Assembly: GCF_963675165.1 (NCBI RefSeq) | Contig: NC_087390.1 | Coordinates: 2,928,001 to 2,992,000, forward strand | Length of the DNA: 64,000 nt | DNA from: Halichondria panicea | Taxonomy: Eukaryota; Porifera; Demospongiae; Suberitida; Halichondriidae | Direction: 5' to 3' | Shown here: positions 1 to 11,694 of the stretch, in pieces | Layout: each line of letters starts with the position of its first letter | Position numbering within the stretch: position 1 is the stretch's first letter | Program-made: the position numbers and the translations under genes | The notes under the pieces: model-generated | Told to the model about the DNA's origin: nothing | The model's database searches: none | What the model saw: the letters and a program-made list of their open reading frames with translations, nothing else

Positions 1-439
1 ATACACACGATCCTTACCAGAACGCAGATCGCAAAGGGTCAAATTTTCTGCTGATTTGGCTCATTCGCAAAGGTTTTTCACCCGCAAAATATTCTAGTAA
101 TAATTATGGTAGCTAGCTCACATACAAGGAAGGCTAGGGGCTACATTTGGCGAAATGAATTTAGCTACGTCCTTGGCACAAACTACCCACACCAAATCAC
201 GATGATTGAATAATGGGCCTTAATTGTATTGTACAAACTTTTGCGGAAAGACCGTAAATTTAATTTTCACGGAATAGCTAGCCTTTTGCAGTATGCATGC
301 ATGCATGCATTTAAATTCGTGGATATATTTAATCTAACTGCGAACATTAAATTTATACCCTCGAAATATACCCACTATACGGTAGTGTCAGAGCAATTGC
401 CCACTGTGCATGCTGTAATGGTTGACTATGATATATGAT
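1..439. repeat. Degenerate palindromic-transposon relics
   Basis: No coding exon is visible. The stretch carries phrases shared with the small palindromic elements described at 440-649 and 61391-61556: 'ccctcgaaatataccc' near 359-374 followed by 'ctatacggtag' at 375-385, and 'cttaccagaacg' at 13-24, which recurs near 530. I read it as old, diverged copies of the same element family. The upstream exons of the sugar transporter are not recognisable here and probably lie before the window. Confidence 0.4.
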
Positions 440-649
440 TACCATATAGCGGGTAATTTTCGTGGGGTAAATTATTCGTTATTTTCGTGGGCAAGCTGAC
501 CTCCACGAAATGTTAACGTAGGCGTGGCTTACCAGAACGTATGAATGCAGTGCAGGCAACGAGACTAAACGAAATTTTTACTCACGAAAACCACCGTTTC
601 TCGAGTTGAACAAATTTTTTACCCCACGAAAATTACCCGCTATACGGTA
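440..649. repeat. MITE-like element, 'CTATACGGTA' family
   Basis: About 210 bp with near-perfect terminal inverted repeats. The left end reads 'accatatagcgggtaatttt' and the right end is its complement, finishing '...attacccgctatacggta'. There is no open reading frame. A copy with matching ends and interior lies at 57260-57457 (shared internal phrases 'gggcaagctgacctcca' and 'gaatgcagtgcaggcaa'). It fits a non-autonomous DNA transposon. The outer bases TA...TA could be a TA target duplication, which is inference. Confidence 0.75.
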
Positions 650-710
650 TAAGGTTTGCATTATTGGGTGTACATTACATGTAGGTCAACTGTACCCTGA
701 TTCACTATAG

Positions 711-1532
711 TACATGCCACGCCCCCTCTCAGGTGCTATTCCCTGGCTGATGGTCTCGGAGATGTTCCTACAAGAGAGCCGTGCTGTGGCTGTCACCATA
801 GCAACCATTGTGAACTGGTTGGCAAACTTTGTAGTTGGTCTCGCCTTTCCCTACATCCTGGTATGTGAGCTACACTATCTTGTAGACATTTGTAAAGATA
901 GCGCTAAATTTTAAGCAAGAAACACAAGGCTTTAATTGGTTTTGGCCCTCTAAGATATTTGATCTAAGCATACTACCATGTTAAGCCTCTTTAGGAGCGA
1001 AACAACTGGAGGTCAATTTTGTGATCCCTCCATTCTCTGTCAACAAACTTGAAATGTAATGTCCTGTTGACACATTCTTCTCTCTCTGTTTCCATAGAAA
1101 TACCTTTACCCGTATGGCACTGGCCTGTTCATTGTCAGCTGTGCACTGATCTGGTTGTTCCTCTACTTCTTCCTCCCTGAGACCAAGGGCCGCTACGTGG
1201 AGGACATTACACAGGTGGGTGTGGTTGTGTGTAACTAGGTTACGTGTAGAGATTACGGGACAGTGTGTGCTTACATAACTTGAATGTCAATGTACTTTGA
1301 TACGTACATGTTAGAACAGTTTGTGTTCGCTGGAATATTACAAGTACAATCACGCATGTGTGTGTGACGTGTTTTGAAGTGCACGTTTACACTTTCTGTC
1401 CTACAGGAGTTCAAGATAAAGACTGGAGAGGTTGCCGATAGCAACAGGAGCCGAGCAAGGTCAGAGTCAGGTGGTCTGTTAGTGACTGACGCTCAACTAG
1501 TAAACTCTGCGACTCCTGTACACAAAACTTGA
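711..1532 (+). CDS. GLUT/SLC2-family sugar transporter, C-terminal three exons
   Basis: Partial gene with exons 711-860, 1098-1214 and 1407-1532, all joined in phase 0 with GT-AG introns, encoding the last 130 residues. The first exon holds IPWLMVSEMF, matching the membrane segment 10 signature of glucose transporters (usually GPGPIPWF.VAELF), then NWLANFVVGLAFPYI as segment 11. The second exon carries segment 12 and ends with LPETKGRYVEDI, the PETKG signature that closes the family. The usual Gly-Pro-Gly before IPW is replaced by PLSGA. The hydrophilic Ser/Arg-rich tail ends in VHKT. The protein should sit in the plasma or an internal membrane and move hexoses or related polyols by facilitated transport. 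Substrate and exact SLC2 member cannot be decided from this part. Confidence 0.88.
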
Positions 1533-3708
1533 CGAGTGTTGATTTAAAATCCCATTGATCATTATTTTGGTGGCCTAGCTATCTTAGCAGTTTGTGTCCA
1601 TTGACTCCGCCATATATATTTTAATTGCTGTTTTGACTCAATCATAATTATATACTTGTTTGTGTTTGTTGAGCATGACATTGATATTGTGTTGTCACTT
1701 AAGCGTCATAGCTACGTCTATTATACTGATTAGCATGCTTTTAAGTGTAGATGTCTGTGAAAGAACAATTGATTTACAACATTTTCACAATGTGTGTTGT
1801 CTTCTGTTTAGCAGCAGCTGCTGATGTCATCAAAACAGTAGAAAATAGCTTTTCAGTGTTATCTCAGCAATGGAATAAGCATAGAGGATGTTCTTGGTAT
1901 CAAAATGTAGCCCATTTATCTGTAAACTTACTAGATCTACAGTCATACATTTGAAAGCTAATCTATTAATTCTTTAGCAGTTATTACTCTAACCAAAAGT
2001 GTACCTGAAAACCAGTAAATCCTGAATTATATACACTGTGAACTTTATCTAAGTCTTATATAGATAAAGATTATCATTATTATTATTAAGATTATATTAT
2101 TATTATCTTAGATAAAGATTATTAAGTCTTAGACTAAGACCCATAAAGGATAGCCAGGAAACCTAAACCATTCAACAATTATCTTATGAAGTCTGAGACC
2201 TTAGCTGTTAAGGTTGGTGTTTTCAGTATTACTCTAACCGATAACAATTTGCTGTTGTTCTATTAATCCCCCCAAACCCCCCACCTCATGTTTTCATGGA
2301 CTTTTTTTGTAGCTTATTCATTCACCTACACAATGGTGCTGAAAGGTTCCATATCAACATTCACACATTTGTGGTAATCTACTCTCTAAGCTGGATGCAC
2401 TGTAGTACGTATAGGAAGGAAAGGGATATAGTGTGTATGTGTGTGCGTGCATATGTGGAGGGGACTTAGGGGGTAATTGTGTGTGTTTGTGGATGGGAGT
2501 TAGTGGGTACATTGTGTACCTTCTTCTGTTGGGGGGTTAGCGGCACATCGCCTCAGCCTCAAACCTGCAGTAGTGTCCATATTTTCTTTTCTAGGTTATG
2601 TTGTGCTGTTGAGATTATGTATATAAAGTTTGGTACTGCAAAACTATCTTCATTCTCTGGACATAATAATAAACATGTACCTAATTAAATATTCATAAAC
2701 ATTGTTTCCCATAACCTTAAAACGTTCATGATTATGAAATGAGAGATACAAAGATAGAAAAGGCTAAATAAACTATCTGTCCAGCCAGTTTCTTGATGTG
2801 GCCTTTCCCTGTAGAGATAAAACAGTTTTAACATACGTGAATTATTGCTAAACACAGGCAAACCCACTGCCAATCCTATGTAAAACCTATTGGTTTTACT
2901 AATAATACAGGTATTATTCAGACTGTTGAAATAGGGGTTTCGATACATCTTCACTATGCTTGTTATGCCTCCAGTAGTGGGCCGGGTCGTCTGTCTCTAA
3001 TTGTCCAGTCTCTAATTGTCCAGTCTCTAAGTCAGCTTCTTTGTGACAACAAGAGCAATTACCATCACCATTGTTGGAGGAAGCAATACACAAACGGATT
3101 AACAAGCCAATTCAATGCATGGGAATTAAAGATGATCATGACTGACAAGTCTGCCAGTCTACACATGGAGTCTGAGACTAGAAGTATGGTGAATAGCACT
3201 TCCTCAGCTTCTCAGCTCAGTAATTATAAATGTCAAAAGTACCTGGACAGCGCTGCAGGTCTGACCGAACACCAAAGAGGATTATGTTCCCCTCTCCCTC
3301 TAAATTTAGTGTCGGGGTGGAATGTCTGGCTTATATTTAGCGATTCTTTTACAGCAACACTTTCAAAGTTAATGTTAAGGGTTTTCGATGCCTGCATGCA
3401 ACGGCTCTGTGTATACACTTACGGTTTTTGTCTGAGCCAAATCAGTATTTCGAAGCTGGTGCTATGAGAATTCCGTTTAGTCACCGACCTGTGTTTTCAC
3501 TCATTGAATTTCTCAACAAACAGTTCCCAGACGATCCTATTGAACTGATGGATTTCAAGTATCTGATGAAATAAAGGGGAACCGAGTTTTTGTATCAACT
3601 ATACCGGCCCAAAAGTACGCAGCATCCAACGATGAGATAGATTTATATTATGTATATCGAATGTTTACACATTGTGGTGTATACGTCATAATATTGGTTA
3701 ATTCCAGG

Positions 3709-4078
3709 TCTGCTTAGGAAGCAAAATTCAAAAGCAAAAATGTGCCCCTGAAAAAGATGACCCGAAGGAATTTACTGAGACTTCGAACGGTGGGGCTGCT
3801 GCTTATGTTTCTCGGAAGAAAATCTGGGAGGGGAGAAAAAGATCATGAATCCCGATGAGCTTGACATTGTCAACTGGAAATGCCGTGGACAACCCATGAC
3901 TATCAACACTGTGCTGGCCTGGGCACGGGTCTGGAATGTGTCCATCAACAACGATACCATCCCTTACATTGATTGGACAGAGTATGCCAAAAACGCTGAC
4001 ATACGGGTAATTGTTTCAGGTAAATTATCTCTTTCAGTATCTAAAGTGTATAATAATGGCAAGCCTTTTGTAATATAG
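3709..4078 (+). pseudogene. Unidentified decayed coding fragment
   Basis: Two adjacent open stretches in different frames have protein-like composition. The first (from 3709) follows a possible acceptor 'attccag', contains KCAPEKDDPKEFTE and stops near 3847. The second starts at the ATG at 3845, runs to 4078 and includes MNPDELDIVNWKCRG and NDTIPYIDWTEYAK. The balanced, Trp-containing composition differs from the surrounding AT-rich noise, which suggests one old gene broken by a frameshift. I do not recognise the family, and a chance origin is possible. Confidence 0.22.
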
Positions 4079-4131
4079 GGAGTCAAAACTAAGAAACCAT
4101 GACTTCTAAGAATTATAACAACTCCTTCTAT

Positions 4132-4199
4132 ACAAGGAGTTGTTTTAAGGAGTCGTCTCTTTAAGGAGTCGTTCTTTAAGGAGTCGTAAGGAGTCGTAC
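4132..4199. repeat. Short tandem repeat 'aaggagtcgt'
   Basis: Five or so imperfect copies of a roughly 10-base word ('aaggagttgt', 'aaggagtcgt') separated by short T-rich linkers. It lies in non-coding DNA before the beta-helix gene. No function is evident. Confidence 0.6.
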
Positions 4200-4847
4200 G
4201 CATTCGGGCTAGTGATAATATTATCATATACGTAATTGCAGCTATAATTATATGTATAATTCGATACATGCCTGGTGGGTAACAGGTAAGATCTACCAGG
4301 CATATCATTAAGGTTACGTAATAGAGTCTCCTGTTCATTGCCAATGAGTTGTCATGTGAAGGTTTCAAAGCAATTAAGTCACTTTTTTGGTGGTGCACGT
4401 GATCCTGAAAATTAACCAAAGGAGCAATAAAATCTGACAGAGCAGTTTGAGCGGTAAATCCAGTCAAAATTATTATTTGATACGGTGGCTCACATAAATT
4501 ATGTTGTCCACAAAGGGAGTGAAATCATGTGCCTTATATGCTTGTTTCAGTATATGAACGGTTGTGCCGTAAACAGGCTATATATGTATCATAATTATAG
4601 TAATAGCACAATTAGTAATTGTTGCTTCTTGTAGCAATCATGCACCTGCATGCATGTGAATAGACCATTATAAAAATGATGAGCACATGACATGCATGAT
4701 AGTTCAAGAGAAAAGTACAAGGATTTCTATGTAAGTTTTACATGTTGTAAGTGCATGATTGAATTATTCAATTTCAATCATGCATGGTTTAATACAAGAC
4801 TATACATGTATTGTGAGATAAGTGCATTTATCTACATGCAGGACAAA

Positions 4848-7800
4848 ATGCTTGTGTATATAGCAAGTATCACCCTTGTTTTTTTTCTGAAAGACTCGTC
4901 GTGTTTGGATATCTATGTTAATCCAGTAAATGGCTCCAACAGTGCAACATGTGCATTTTCTAACAGTGCTAGCAATCCGTGTCAAAGCTTACAGTGGGTA
5001 CTTCAACAAAAGTATCGCAAAAATGGAACCCTGTATCACTTGTCTGATTCTGGTACTCATTTCTTGAATTCCAGTGTAGCAACATTCCAAGATTTTGATT
5101 CTATTTCGTTTATTGGATATGAGGGTGTGCCTACTGTAGAGTGTAGTGAAAACATTGGATTAGCTTTCGAAAGGATGACAAATATCAATTTCACAAATGT
5201 ATCATTTTTAAATTGTTCAGCTATTCGAAAAAGCACGAGCAAAAATTATGGTGACAATTCCACTGGTAGACAGCAATTCCGAGTTGCCCTTTACTTTTAT
5301 GCCTGTCAAAACATCTCAATGAATGGAGTTAATGTTAGCTATAGCATGAATGCCACTGGTGTAGTGGTGTACGACACTGTTGGAGTTAACTCATTTGTCA
5401 ATTCTATCTTCTCAAATAACAACGCCAGCAATGGTGGGGGTGGTTTCTACTTAGAGTTTACTTACTGTATTCCAGGAGACACCAGCTGTGAAAACAATGT
5501 TACTTCTTATACAAGCATGAACAAAGATTGTGTATACACATTCGACAATTGTTCATTTATTAAGAATCAAGCAAATTCTACTGATGAACTCTCTACACAC
5601 TTGATTCCATATCGAGCTGACCATGTTGCATTTGGTAGGGGAGGAGGTTTGTCGATCTACATGACAGGGAATGCTACCAACAACAAAGTCTACATAAGCA
5701 ACTCTCACATCACTGACAATTCCGCAGTTTGGGGGGGTGGACTATTTGTAGAGTTTGATGATGACACTTCAAACAACAGTGTGATTGTATCGAGATCCAT
5801 AATAGAGGGAAATGAATGCTACTTTGATATTACTTCTGGTACCGGAGGAGGAGGTATACGTATTGCGTACTACCTGTTTCAAATGGATACACAAACTATT
5901 GGAAATCAAGTGCTAGTAGACGACTGTAACCTTACTAACAATGCTGCTCTGAACGGTGGAGGAATTTCTATAACTGTTACAGCTCAGAACAATCAAAAGA
6001 TGGGACCTATTGGCATCGTAAATACAGAGTTTGAAGCAAACATCGCCAAACTTGGATCTGCATTGAACATTGACAGATTTTTGCCGGTGACAGAAGGTTT
6101 TATGCTCACAGTGGTCCTCTGTGATTGTCAATTTATACGCAACACAGCAGAATACACAAAATACCTACAAGAAAAACAGGGCTCTATTTACAACGCTTAC
6201 TCTGTTGGAATCGGTGCAGTTTACACCAATCAAGTACCAGTGGTTTTCAAACACAATGTACTGTTTGACAGTAATGTAGGATCTGCTCTTGCTGCAGTAG
6301 GAACATCACTGGATTTCACAAATTGTCGTGGTACATTCACTAAAAACATAGGGAGCAATGGGGCGGCCATTAGCCTTCTGGGAGTTGCCTACATAAGAGT
6401 TAGTGATAACACGATATTGATATTCTCCAAAAACAATGCTAGAATCAATGGGGGAGCAATCTATAACCTGGATGTCAATAAAGAAACGCTTGCTAGCTAC
6501 GAGAATTGCTTCATTCGACATATTAATCCTTTATTGAGTCCTATTAAATGGAATTCCACGTTCAATTTTTCTGCAAATTTTGATCAGGGTGGCACTCGTC
6601 CGAGTGCAATTCACACAACATCAATTCTCCCTTGCACGTGGTCTGGAAGAATTCAAAGTAGTAATGTCACAACAGCATTTTGCTGGAATGCCAACTGGCA
6701 CTATTTTCCCACATCAACATCATGTAAAACACAAATACACTCTGATGTTTCTCAAATTGTTGTAAACTACACATCCAAGACACAACACAATCCTTATGTT
6801 GTTGCTTTCCCTGGCGAAAAGTTTAATATGCCAATTGTCATGCGAGATGACCTTTCGGAAGATGTAGGCAATCAGACATTATTCAGCATTTCAGTTAATT
6901 CATACAAAAAAAAACGGACAGCACAGTATTTCTGGGGAGGAGATAGCAATGTAAACTTGACGACGAGCATAAAAAATTATAATATGGCAACCCTTTTATT
7001 GGATTCGATTGGGCCTGCATCCTGGCACGTTAACGTGTTAATAAAGTTACTTCCTTGTCCTCCAGGATTCACACTGCATGGTAATGAGTGTGTGTGCGTA
7101 GAAGGTAGCTACTCTGGAACTGTTACATGTGGTAAGAACACCCAAAAAGCTTTTCTTAAAGAGGATAATTGGATAGGAAACATGCCCATTCGAAACGAGA
7201 CTCATTATGTTGTCTCCTTTTGTCCACCGAGATTTTGCTCAAAAAACACGTCAATTCCGTTGCCAACATCATCAGAAGACGACCTTGATCATGCAGTCTG
7301 CGGCCCACGCAACCGAACAGGCACATTGTGTGGAGAATGCTTGCCCGGCTTTGCAGTGACAGTAAACACATTTACATTTGATTGTATCAACTGTACGGAT
7401 GAAGATATAGGTATAAACACCATCAAGTACATTGCTGCTGTGTACATTCCATTGACAGCCTTCTTCACAGCCATTATCTTCTTAAACATACGACTTACTA
7501 GTGCTCCTGCAAATGCATTCATTCTCTACAGCCAGGTAATTGCCAGCACATTTGATTTAAGTGCAGATGGACAGATTCCAATTTCTAATAGCGCTTTGCG
7601 AGGCTACAAGGTATCATATGGCATTTTCAATTTGCAGTTTGTTGAAAGGCTTATTCCACCTCTTTGTTTAGGGCAAACAATTGCGCTTGATACTTTGATG
7701 TTAGATTATTTAGTAGCTATATTTCCACTTATTATGATTGGAGTTGTTCTGATATGTTTCAAGATCAAGGAATGTTGTCAATTTCGGTGTGGAAAGAAGA

Positions 7801-8882
7801 TATACCAGTCTCAAAGGAACAGACGCCAAATGATCATGTGCAAATCTCAATGGAATGTGAACAAGGCACTACTACCTGCATTTGGTGCTTTCGTTTTACT
7901 CTCATACAACAAGTTTAGCATGACATCATCGTACATTATGAACACCAAAAGTCCTCTTAACGAAAACGGACACTCAGTTGGACTTTCTCACGTATACTAC
8001 GCAGGTAATTTTAATTACAATGATTCATTGTATCAGAAAAAATATTTTCTTCCAGCTTGTGCTTTCTTCTTAATTTTTGTCGTCATGCCTCCTTTGTTTC
8101 TACTTCATTGGCCAATGCGAATTTTCGAGTGGTACCTCAGTAAGGTAAATTGTGTGTGGAGACGATACCCATCTGATAAAATTCACATTCTATTGGATAT
8201 ATTTCAAGGGTGCTACAAAAATAACATGAGATTCTTTGCTGGTCTTTATTTCTTATTCCGTCTTTTCATAAACATATCATACATGGTAACACCGACCTGG
8301 TCTAGTCAATACCTGATACAACAGATAGCATGTGCTATAATGGTCACTTTGATTGCAGTATGCCAGCCTTACAACGAGGAAAACAAGATTTTCAACACAA
8401 TCGATATCCTTATATTCACAAACCTCGGATTTCTAAACGCTCTGAGTTTTTATCTCTATTCTTTGACGCAGTTAAACCCAGATGCATTCACCCTTTGGCC
8501 TGGTGCTTTGATTTGCCAATACATCCTTGTCTTTCTTCCAATGGTTTATATGATAACATACGTTATCTGGTATTTGATCAAGCCCTACAAGAAGCAAATT
8601 ATTCTGAAGCTTGTACCCATGCTTCTCAGGAGCCGAAGTAGCCCATTGACGTACATAGGGGCAGATGGTACAACCAAGGTAACAAGAATGTCTGTTTCCC
8701 AAGCCCATACTAACATTAAAGAGGATGAAGCATTGCTTAAGAGAGCAGAAGAAGAGAATCGATATCGACCTCCTAGTGCCAGTCCATTGTCGAGTGAGAA
8801 GAACTCAAATTCCCGCTCAACAACTACTCCTAGCTATGGTTCGACTAGAGAAACCACAAGAGTTAGTGAACCTACCTATTAA
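4848..8882 (+). CDS. Large beta-helix ectodomain protein with about eight C-terminal TM helices
   Basis: One uninterrupted reading frame. I chose the ATG at 4848 (1344 aa) because it has A at -3 and opens a signal peptide (MLVYIASITLVFFL, cleavage after about residue 20); the frame is also open back to 4692. Residues about 60-590 form a right-handed beta-helix-like region, with repeated short strands ending in GGG motifs (NGGGGFYL, GRGGGLSIY, WGGGLFVEF, LNGGGISI, NGGAIYN) and many N-x-S/T sites, resembling polymorphic-outer-membrane-type repeats. A Cys-rich block follows (PCPPGFTLHGNECVC, TGTLCGECLPGFAV). From about residue 855 some eight hydrophobic helices occur (for example KYIAAVYIPLTAFFTAIIF and YLVAIFPLIMIGVVLICF). 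The Ser/Thr-rich cytoplasmic tail ends in PTY. It is probably a cell-surface receptor or channel-like protein. The helix set recalls TRP-like or polytopic receptor modules, but I cannot name a family. The lack of introns is unusual beside its neighbours. Confidence 0.85.
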   Translation: MLVYIASITLVFFLKDSSCLDIYVNPVNGSNSATCAFSNSASNPCQSLQWVLQQKYRKNGTLYHLSDSGTHFLNSSVATFQDFDSISFIGYEGVPTVECSENIGLAFERMTNINFTNVSFLNCSAIRKSTSKNYGDNSTGRQQFRVALYFYACQNISMNGVNVSYSMNATGVVVYDTVGVNSFVNSIFSNNNASNGGGGFYLEFTYCIPGDTSCENNVTSYTSMNKDCVYTFDNCSFIKNQANSTDELSTHLIPYRADHVAFGRGGGLSIYMTGNATNNKVYISNSHITDNSAVWGGGLFVEFDDDTSNNSVIVSRSIIEGNECYFDITSGTGGGGIRIAYYLFQMDTQTIGNQVLVDDCNLTNNAALNGGGISITVTAQNNQKMGPIGIVNTEFEANIAKLGSALNIDRFLPVTEGFMLTVVLCDCQFIRNTAEYTKYLQEKQGSIYNAYSVGIGAVYTNQVPVVFKHNVLFDSNVGSALAAVGTSLDFTNCRGTFTKNIGSNGAAISLLGVAYIRVSDNTILIFSKNNARINGGAIYNLDVNKETLASYENCFIRHINPLLSPIKWNSTFNFSANFDQGGTRPSAIHTTSILPCTWSGRIQSSNVTTAFCWNANWHYFPTSTSCKTQIHSDVSQIVVNYTSKTQHNPYVVAFPGEKFNMPIVMRDDLSEDVGNQTLFSISVNSYKKKRTAQYFWGGDSNVNLTTSIKNYNMATLLLDSIGPASWHVNVLIKLLPCPPGFTLHGNECVCVEGSYSGTVTCGKNTQKAFLKEDNWIGNMPIRNETHYVVSFCPPRFCSKNTSIPLPTSSEDDLDHAVCGPRNRTGTLCGECLPGFAVTVNTFTFDCINCTDEDIGINTIKYIAAVYIPLTAFFTAIIFLNIRLTSAPANAFILYSQVIASTFDLSADGQIPISNSALRGYKVSYGIFNLQFVERLIPPLCLGQTIALDTLMLDYLVAIFPLIMIGVVLICFKIKECCQFRCGKKIYQSQRNRRQMIMCKSQWNVNKALLPAFGAFVLLSYNKFSMTSSYIMNTKSPLNENGHSVGLSHVYYAGNFNYNDSLYQKKYFLPACAFFLIFVVMPPLFLLHWPMRIFEWYLSKVNCVWRRYPSDKIHILLDIFQGCYKNNMRFFAGLYFLFRLFINISYMVTPTWSSQYLIQQIACAIMVTLIAVCQPYNEENKIFNTIDILIFTNLGFLNALSFYLYSLTQLNPDAFTLWPGALICQYILVFLPMVYMITYVIWYLIKPYKKQIILKLVPMLLRSRSSPLTYIGADGTTKVTRMSVSQAHTNIKEDEALLKRAEEENRYRPPSASPLSSEKNSNSRSTTTPSYGSTRETTRVSEPTY

Positions 8883-9125
8883 TGCACAAGAGCAACAAGA
8901 CAAGTATTAATTGATTCGACTCCACTTTGATTAGAGTATAATATACTTAATGCGTGCACATTATTTAAGCGATATTTTTGTTTATTAACTCTAGGCACCT
9001 TACTCTAAACTGTACCACACACAATTAGCTTCCACAATTACCAGAGACTCAGTACTCTCCCCATTGTCTCCTATAATTACGGTGTTTTGTGTGTATAGCT
9101 AAGGCATTACTGCATATTGTGCAAT

Positions 9126-9434
9126 TTTATTATTTACCCGAGGTGCGGCGCGGAGCCACAGGTTGTAGTAGTAGTTTGTCTGCATGCATGTCTGTCGTTC
9201 TGTGTATTCTGAGTCAGCTCACCTAGATGCGATAGCGCTGTGTTTGTACCATAAGAAAGCTGGAATTGTAACAAAGTCCCTCCTGGCATACCCAATTTTA
9301 ATAAAATTATACTCTCAACAATTCATAGAAAAATATGCGATGACGGGAGTGGCAGTGCACACAAGACATAAAATTATACTCTCAAACAAAGCATATAGGT
9401 AGGTGGCAGCAGTGCACACAAACAGATCGAGTAG
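9126..9434. repeat. Diverged transposon copy plus internal tandem repeat
   Basis: The left part ('ttatttacccgaggtgcggc', then 'gctcacctagatgcgatagc') matches, with substitutions, the left part of the element inside pseudogene G (27365-27642: 'ttattacctgaggccgtgcc', 'actcacctggatgacatagc'). The right part contains two copies of a roughly 70-base unit that begins 'ataaaattatactctcaa' (about 9301 and 9370) and ends 'gtgcacacaa'. It is probably an old DNA-transposon relic. I see no complementary right terminus. Confidence 0.45.
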
Positions 9435-11694
9435 ATAAACAAAATTTATGTTAGTAGTCATATTTTATAACGGCTAGATGACATTGTCACCACAGAATCT
9501 TGCAATATTTCCCTTCGGGTCCTCAGCAATGTCAGCTCTATGGATAGCGGGAGACTTTATAGGGAGCTGTCAACAAGTCCTCCAGTTGTGGACTGTTCTT
9601 CACTCCACAAGCATGTCTGTGAAACACTTAGTGACACTGTTGGGCTTTCCTGAATTTTACAATAATTATTATTTTGTCAAAGGATGTACGTTCTATATAC
9701 ATGTACATCGGTTGAATGAAAAGTTTGGAGTCAGATATAGATGAAAAAGGGATAGCTTGCTTAGCATACTCATAGAAGTATTCTTTAATGCGTTTTATTA
9801 TTACCATGGACATAATTGATTAAAAATTTGCTAAAATTAGTACCCATTTATATAGTGACATTAAGGAACACGAAATTCACAAAAACAGTGGAAATTTTAG
9901 CCGTAAATGTTTTCGTTATACGGTATTTAAATGAGCGAGAATAAATTATATGACGACTACCAGTACTGCATCCGATCAAGTAGTTCATAACCTCTTATGA
10001 CCTCCTGAGCATGCCCAGTGTATAGTGGAACTCCTGCGTGTTTATAGACTCCCTGGCTATAGTATTAAATAAGTGCCTTCACAATCTCAATTAAGGCAGC
10101 CTATCAGCACGTAATGGAGTTGTGTATTGGAGGATCCTTCGATCTCTACACGTCATTTGTCTGCAGCTTTCCACAAACCCGTACGTGGCTTGAGCACTGT
10201 ACAATGTTGTACACTGCATGTAGATCTAGGTTGCAATGCTGTACATTAATTATTTTTTATACTCCTATAGCTCAGAGTTTTGTTGACTGGAGTCCTGTGG
10301 TAGCCACAATGTGTAGTCAGCACACACCTTGTAATCTGGCTTTCATCACAGCACTTGTATTCTAAGTGCTATATAGCTAGATACTATAAATATACTCTGA
10401 TAGTAGATTAGTCACTATAGATCTATACCAGTAGTGTATGCACTCATATATACTATAAATTACAGTATCTATGATGCATAATTATATTAAAACTGGCATC
10501 TATAATAATTTTAAAAGAAAATATCAGAAGGTAGCATGCAGCAGAAAGAATAAAGACATAGATAGGGAGCTTTATTTCAGCTACTAATAGCTGCATGGGT
10601 GCATGCTTCTTGAATCTTCATTCATCATGATACAATGTAAATCATTGGCATTGATCATTGTCATTGCCTATTCTATTGATCCATGCACTGCCACAGTTAC
10701 TGAGTGTAGACGGCAGCCTGGACATTACGGTAGTACCAACCTCGTTTCCAATCCATATACAATGTAGACGGATGGGTGTTCAACTGCAGGGCTGGAGCTA
10801 TAGCCTCGATTCCAGGCCTCGAAGAAAAAGGCTGGAACGTGGCAGTGTGTATGTGTTGGCGATTAGGTCCATGCACGGACCTTTCAATGTAAGCATGATT
10901 CTATATATGTACTATGTATATAGCTTGCACAAAATGCACTGTCAATGATCTTTATGTCTCATAAATAAATATCCCCCAAAATGCATGTACTGTACTTGTA
11001 CTGTATGTGTTTGAACATCACCCTACCAGCACAAGATTGGCCGGGAAACCACCAAATATATAGTGTGAAAAACTACCAGCAAAAAAATAAAATGAATGAC
11101 GTTGTAAGTTATAATTGTATACTCGCGCCAAATTTCTTGTTTCTGCACACTTTTTGGTGCTTTCCCTGGCCAATCCTATCATGTTTTTTTAGTCAGTAAT
11201 TATACCCGTGCGTGCATGTGCAATGCACAGCAGGGGTAGAGGGATTAGTGTGTGTGTGTGCATGTGTGTGTGTGTGTGTGTGTGTGTATGCATGCATGTG
11301 TGTGGACACAAAAACAAAAATGAGCTGTTTAGTCAAACTATACACTTTCATGGACTGCAAATAATAGGCTCATAGTTATAGTTGAACTTGTAGGCGATCT
11401 TTGAAGGCGACAATTTTCTAATCGATATAATCGTTAATTGTTTTATAGATTCACGATCATTCCCCAATTATATACGGTAAATCTATCAAAGCTCAACGCA
11501 CGGAGTAAATACTCTATGTCATTGAGCAACTTGTATTTGTTCATGAACATTGTGCTTTCTACATGAATGTATTACTTTTTACATACCTGGATATGTTTCT
11601 ATGCATGCTTTATTGTACAACCTATACTTTTGGCCAAAGGGAGCTTCCCAAGAGAGAGGGCTACCAAATTGTCAACAATGCATGTATATATAAA

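Larger units (their letters stand above)
1533..4847. other. Intergenic, AT-rich with simple repeats
   Basis: This separates the sugar transporter from the beta-helix gene. At 2045-2135 there is an ATT-rich inverted repeat ('atctaagtcttatatagataaagatt' phrases on both sides). At 2990-3030 a short tandem repeat 'tctctaattgtccag' appears twice. A decayed coding fragment (3709-4078) and an 'aaggagtcgt' repeat are listed separately. An open reading frame upstream of the chosen start of the next gene (from 4692) looks like untranslated leader. I see no other gene. Confidence 0.5.

Noticed and set aside
3132-3467. 111-codon + strand frame
   Set aside because: No recognisable domain, ordinary length for chance in this composition, no splice partner found.
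4692-4847. Upstream extension of the beta-helix protein
   Set aside because: The extension would bury the signal peptide behind 52 hydrophilic, Cys/Phe-rich residues. The ATG at 4848 with A at -3 opens a clean signal peptide.
7416-8600. Naming the membrane domain a TRP channel or GPCR
   Set aside because: The helix number and a PYNEENKIFNTIDI-type segment are suggestive, but no diagnostic motif of either family is visible.
9478-9744. 88-codon + strand frame
   Set aside because: No domain or flanking exon, and the neighbourhood is repeat-rich.
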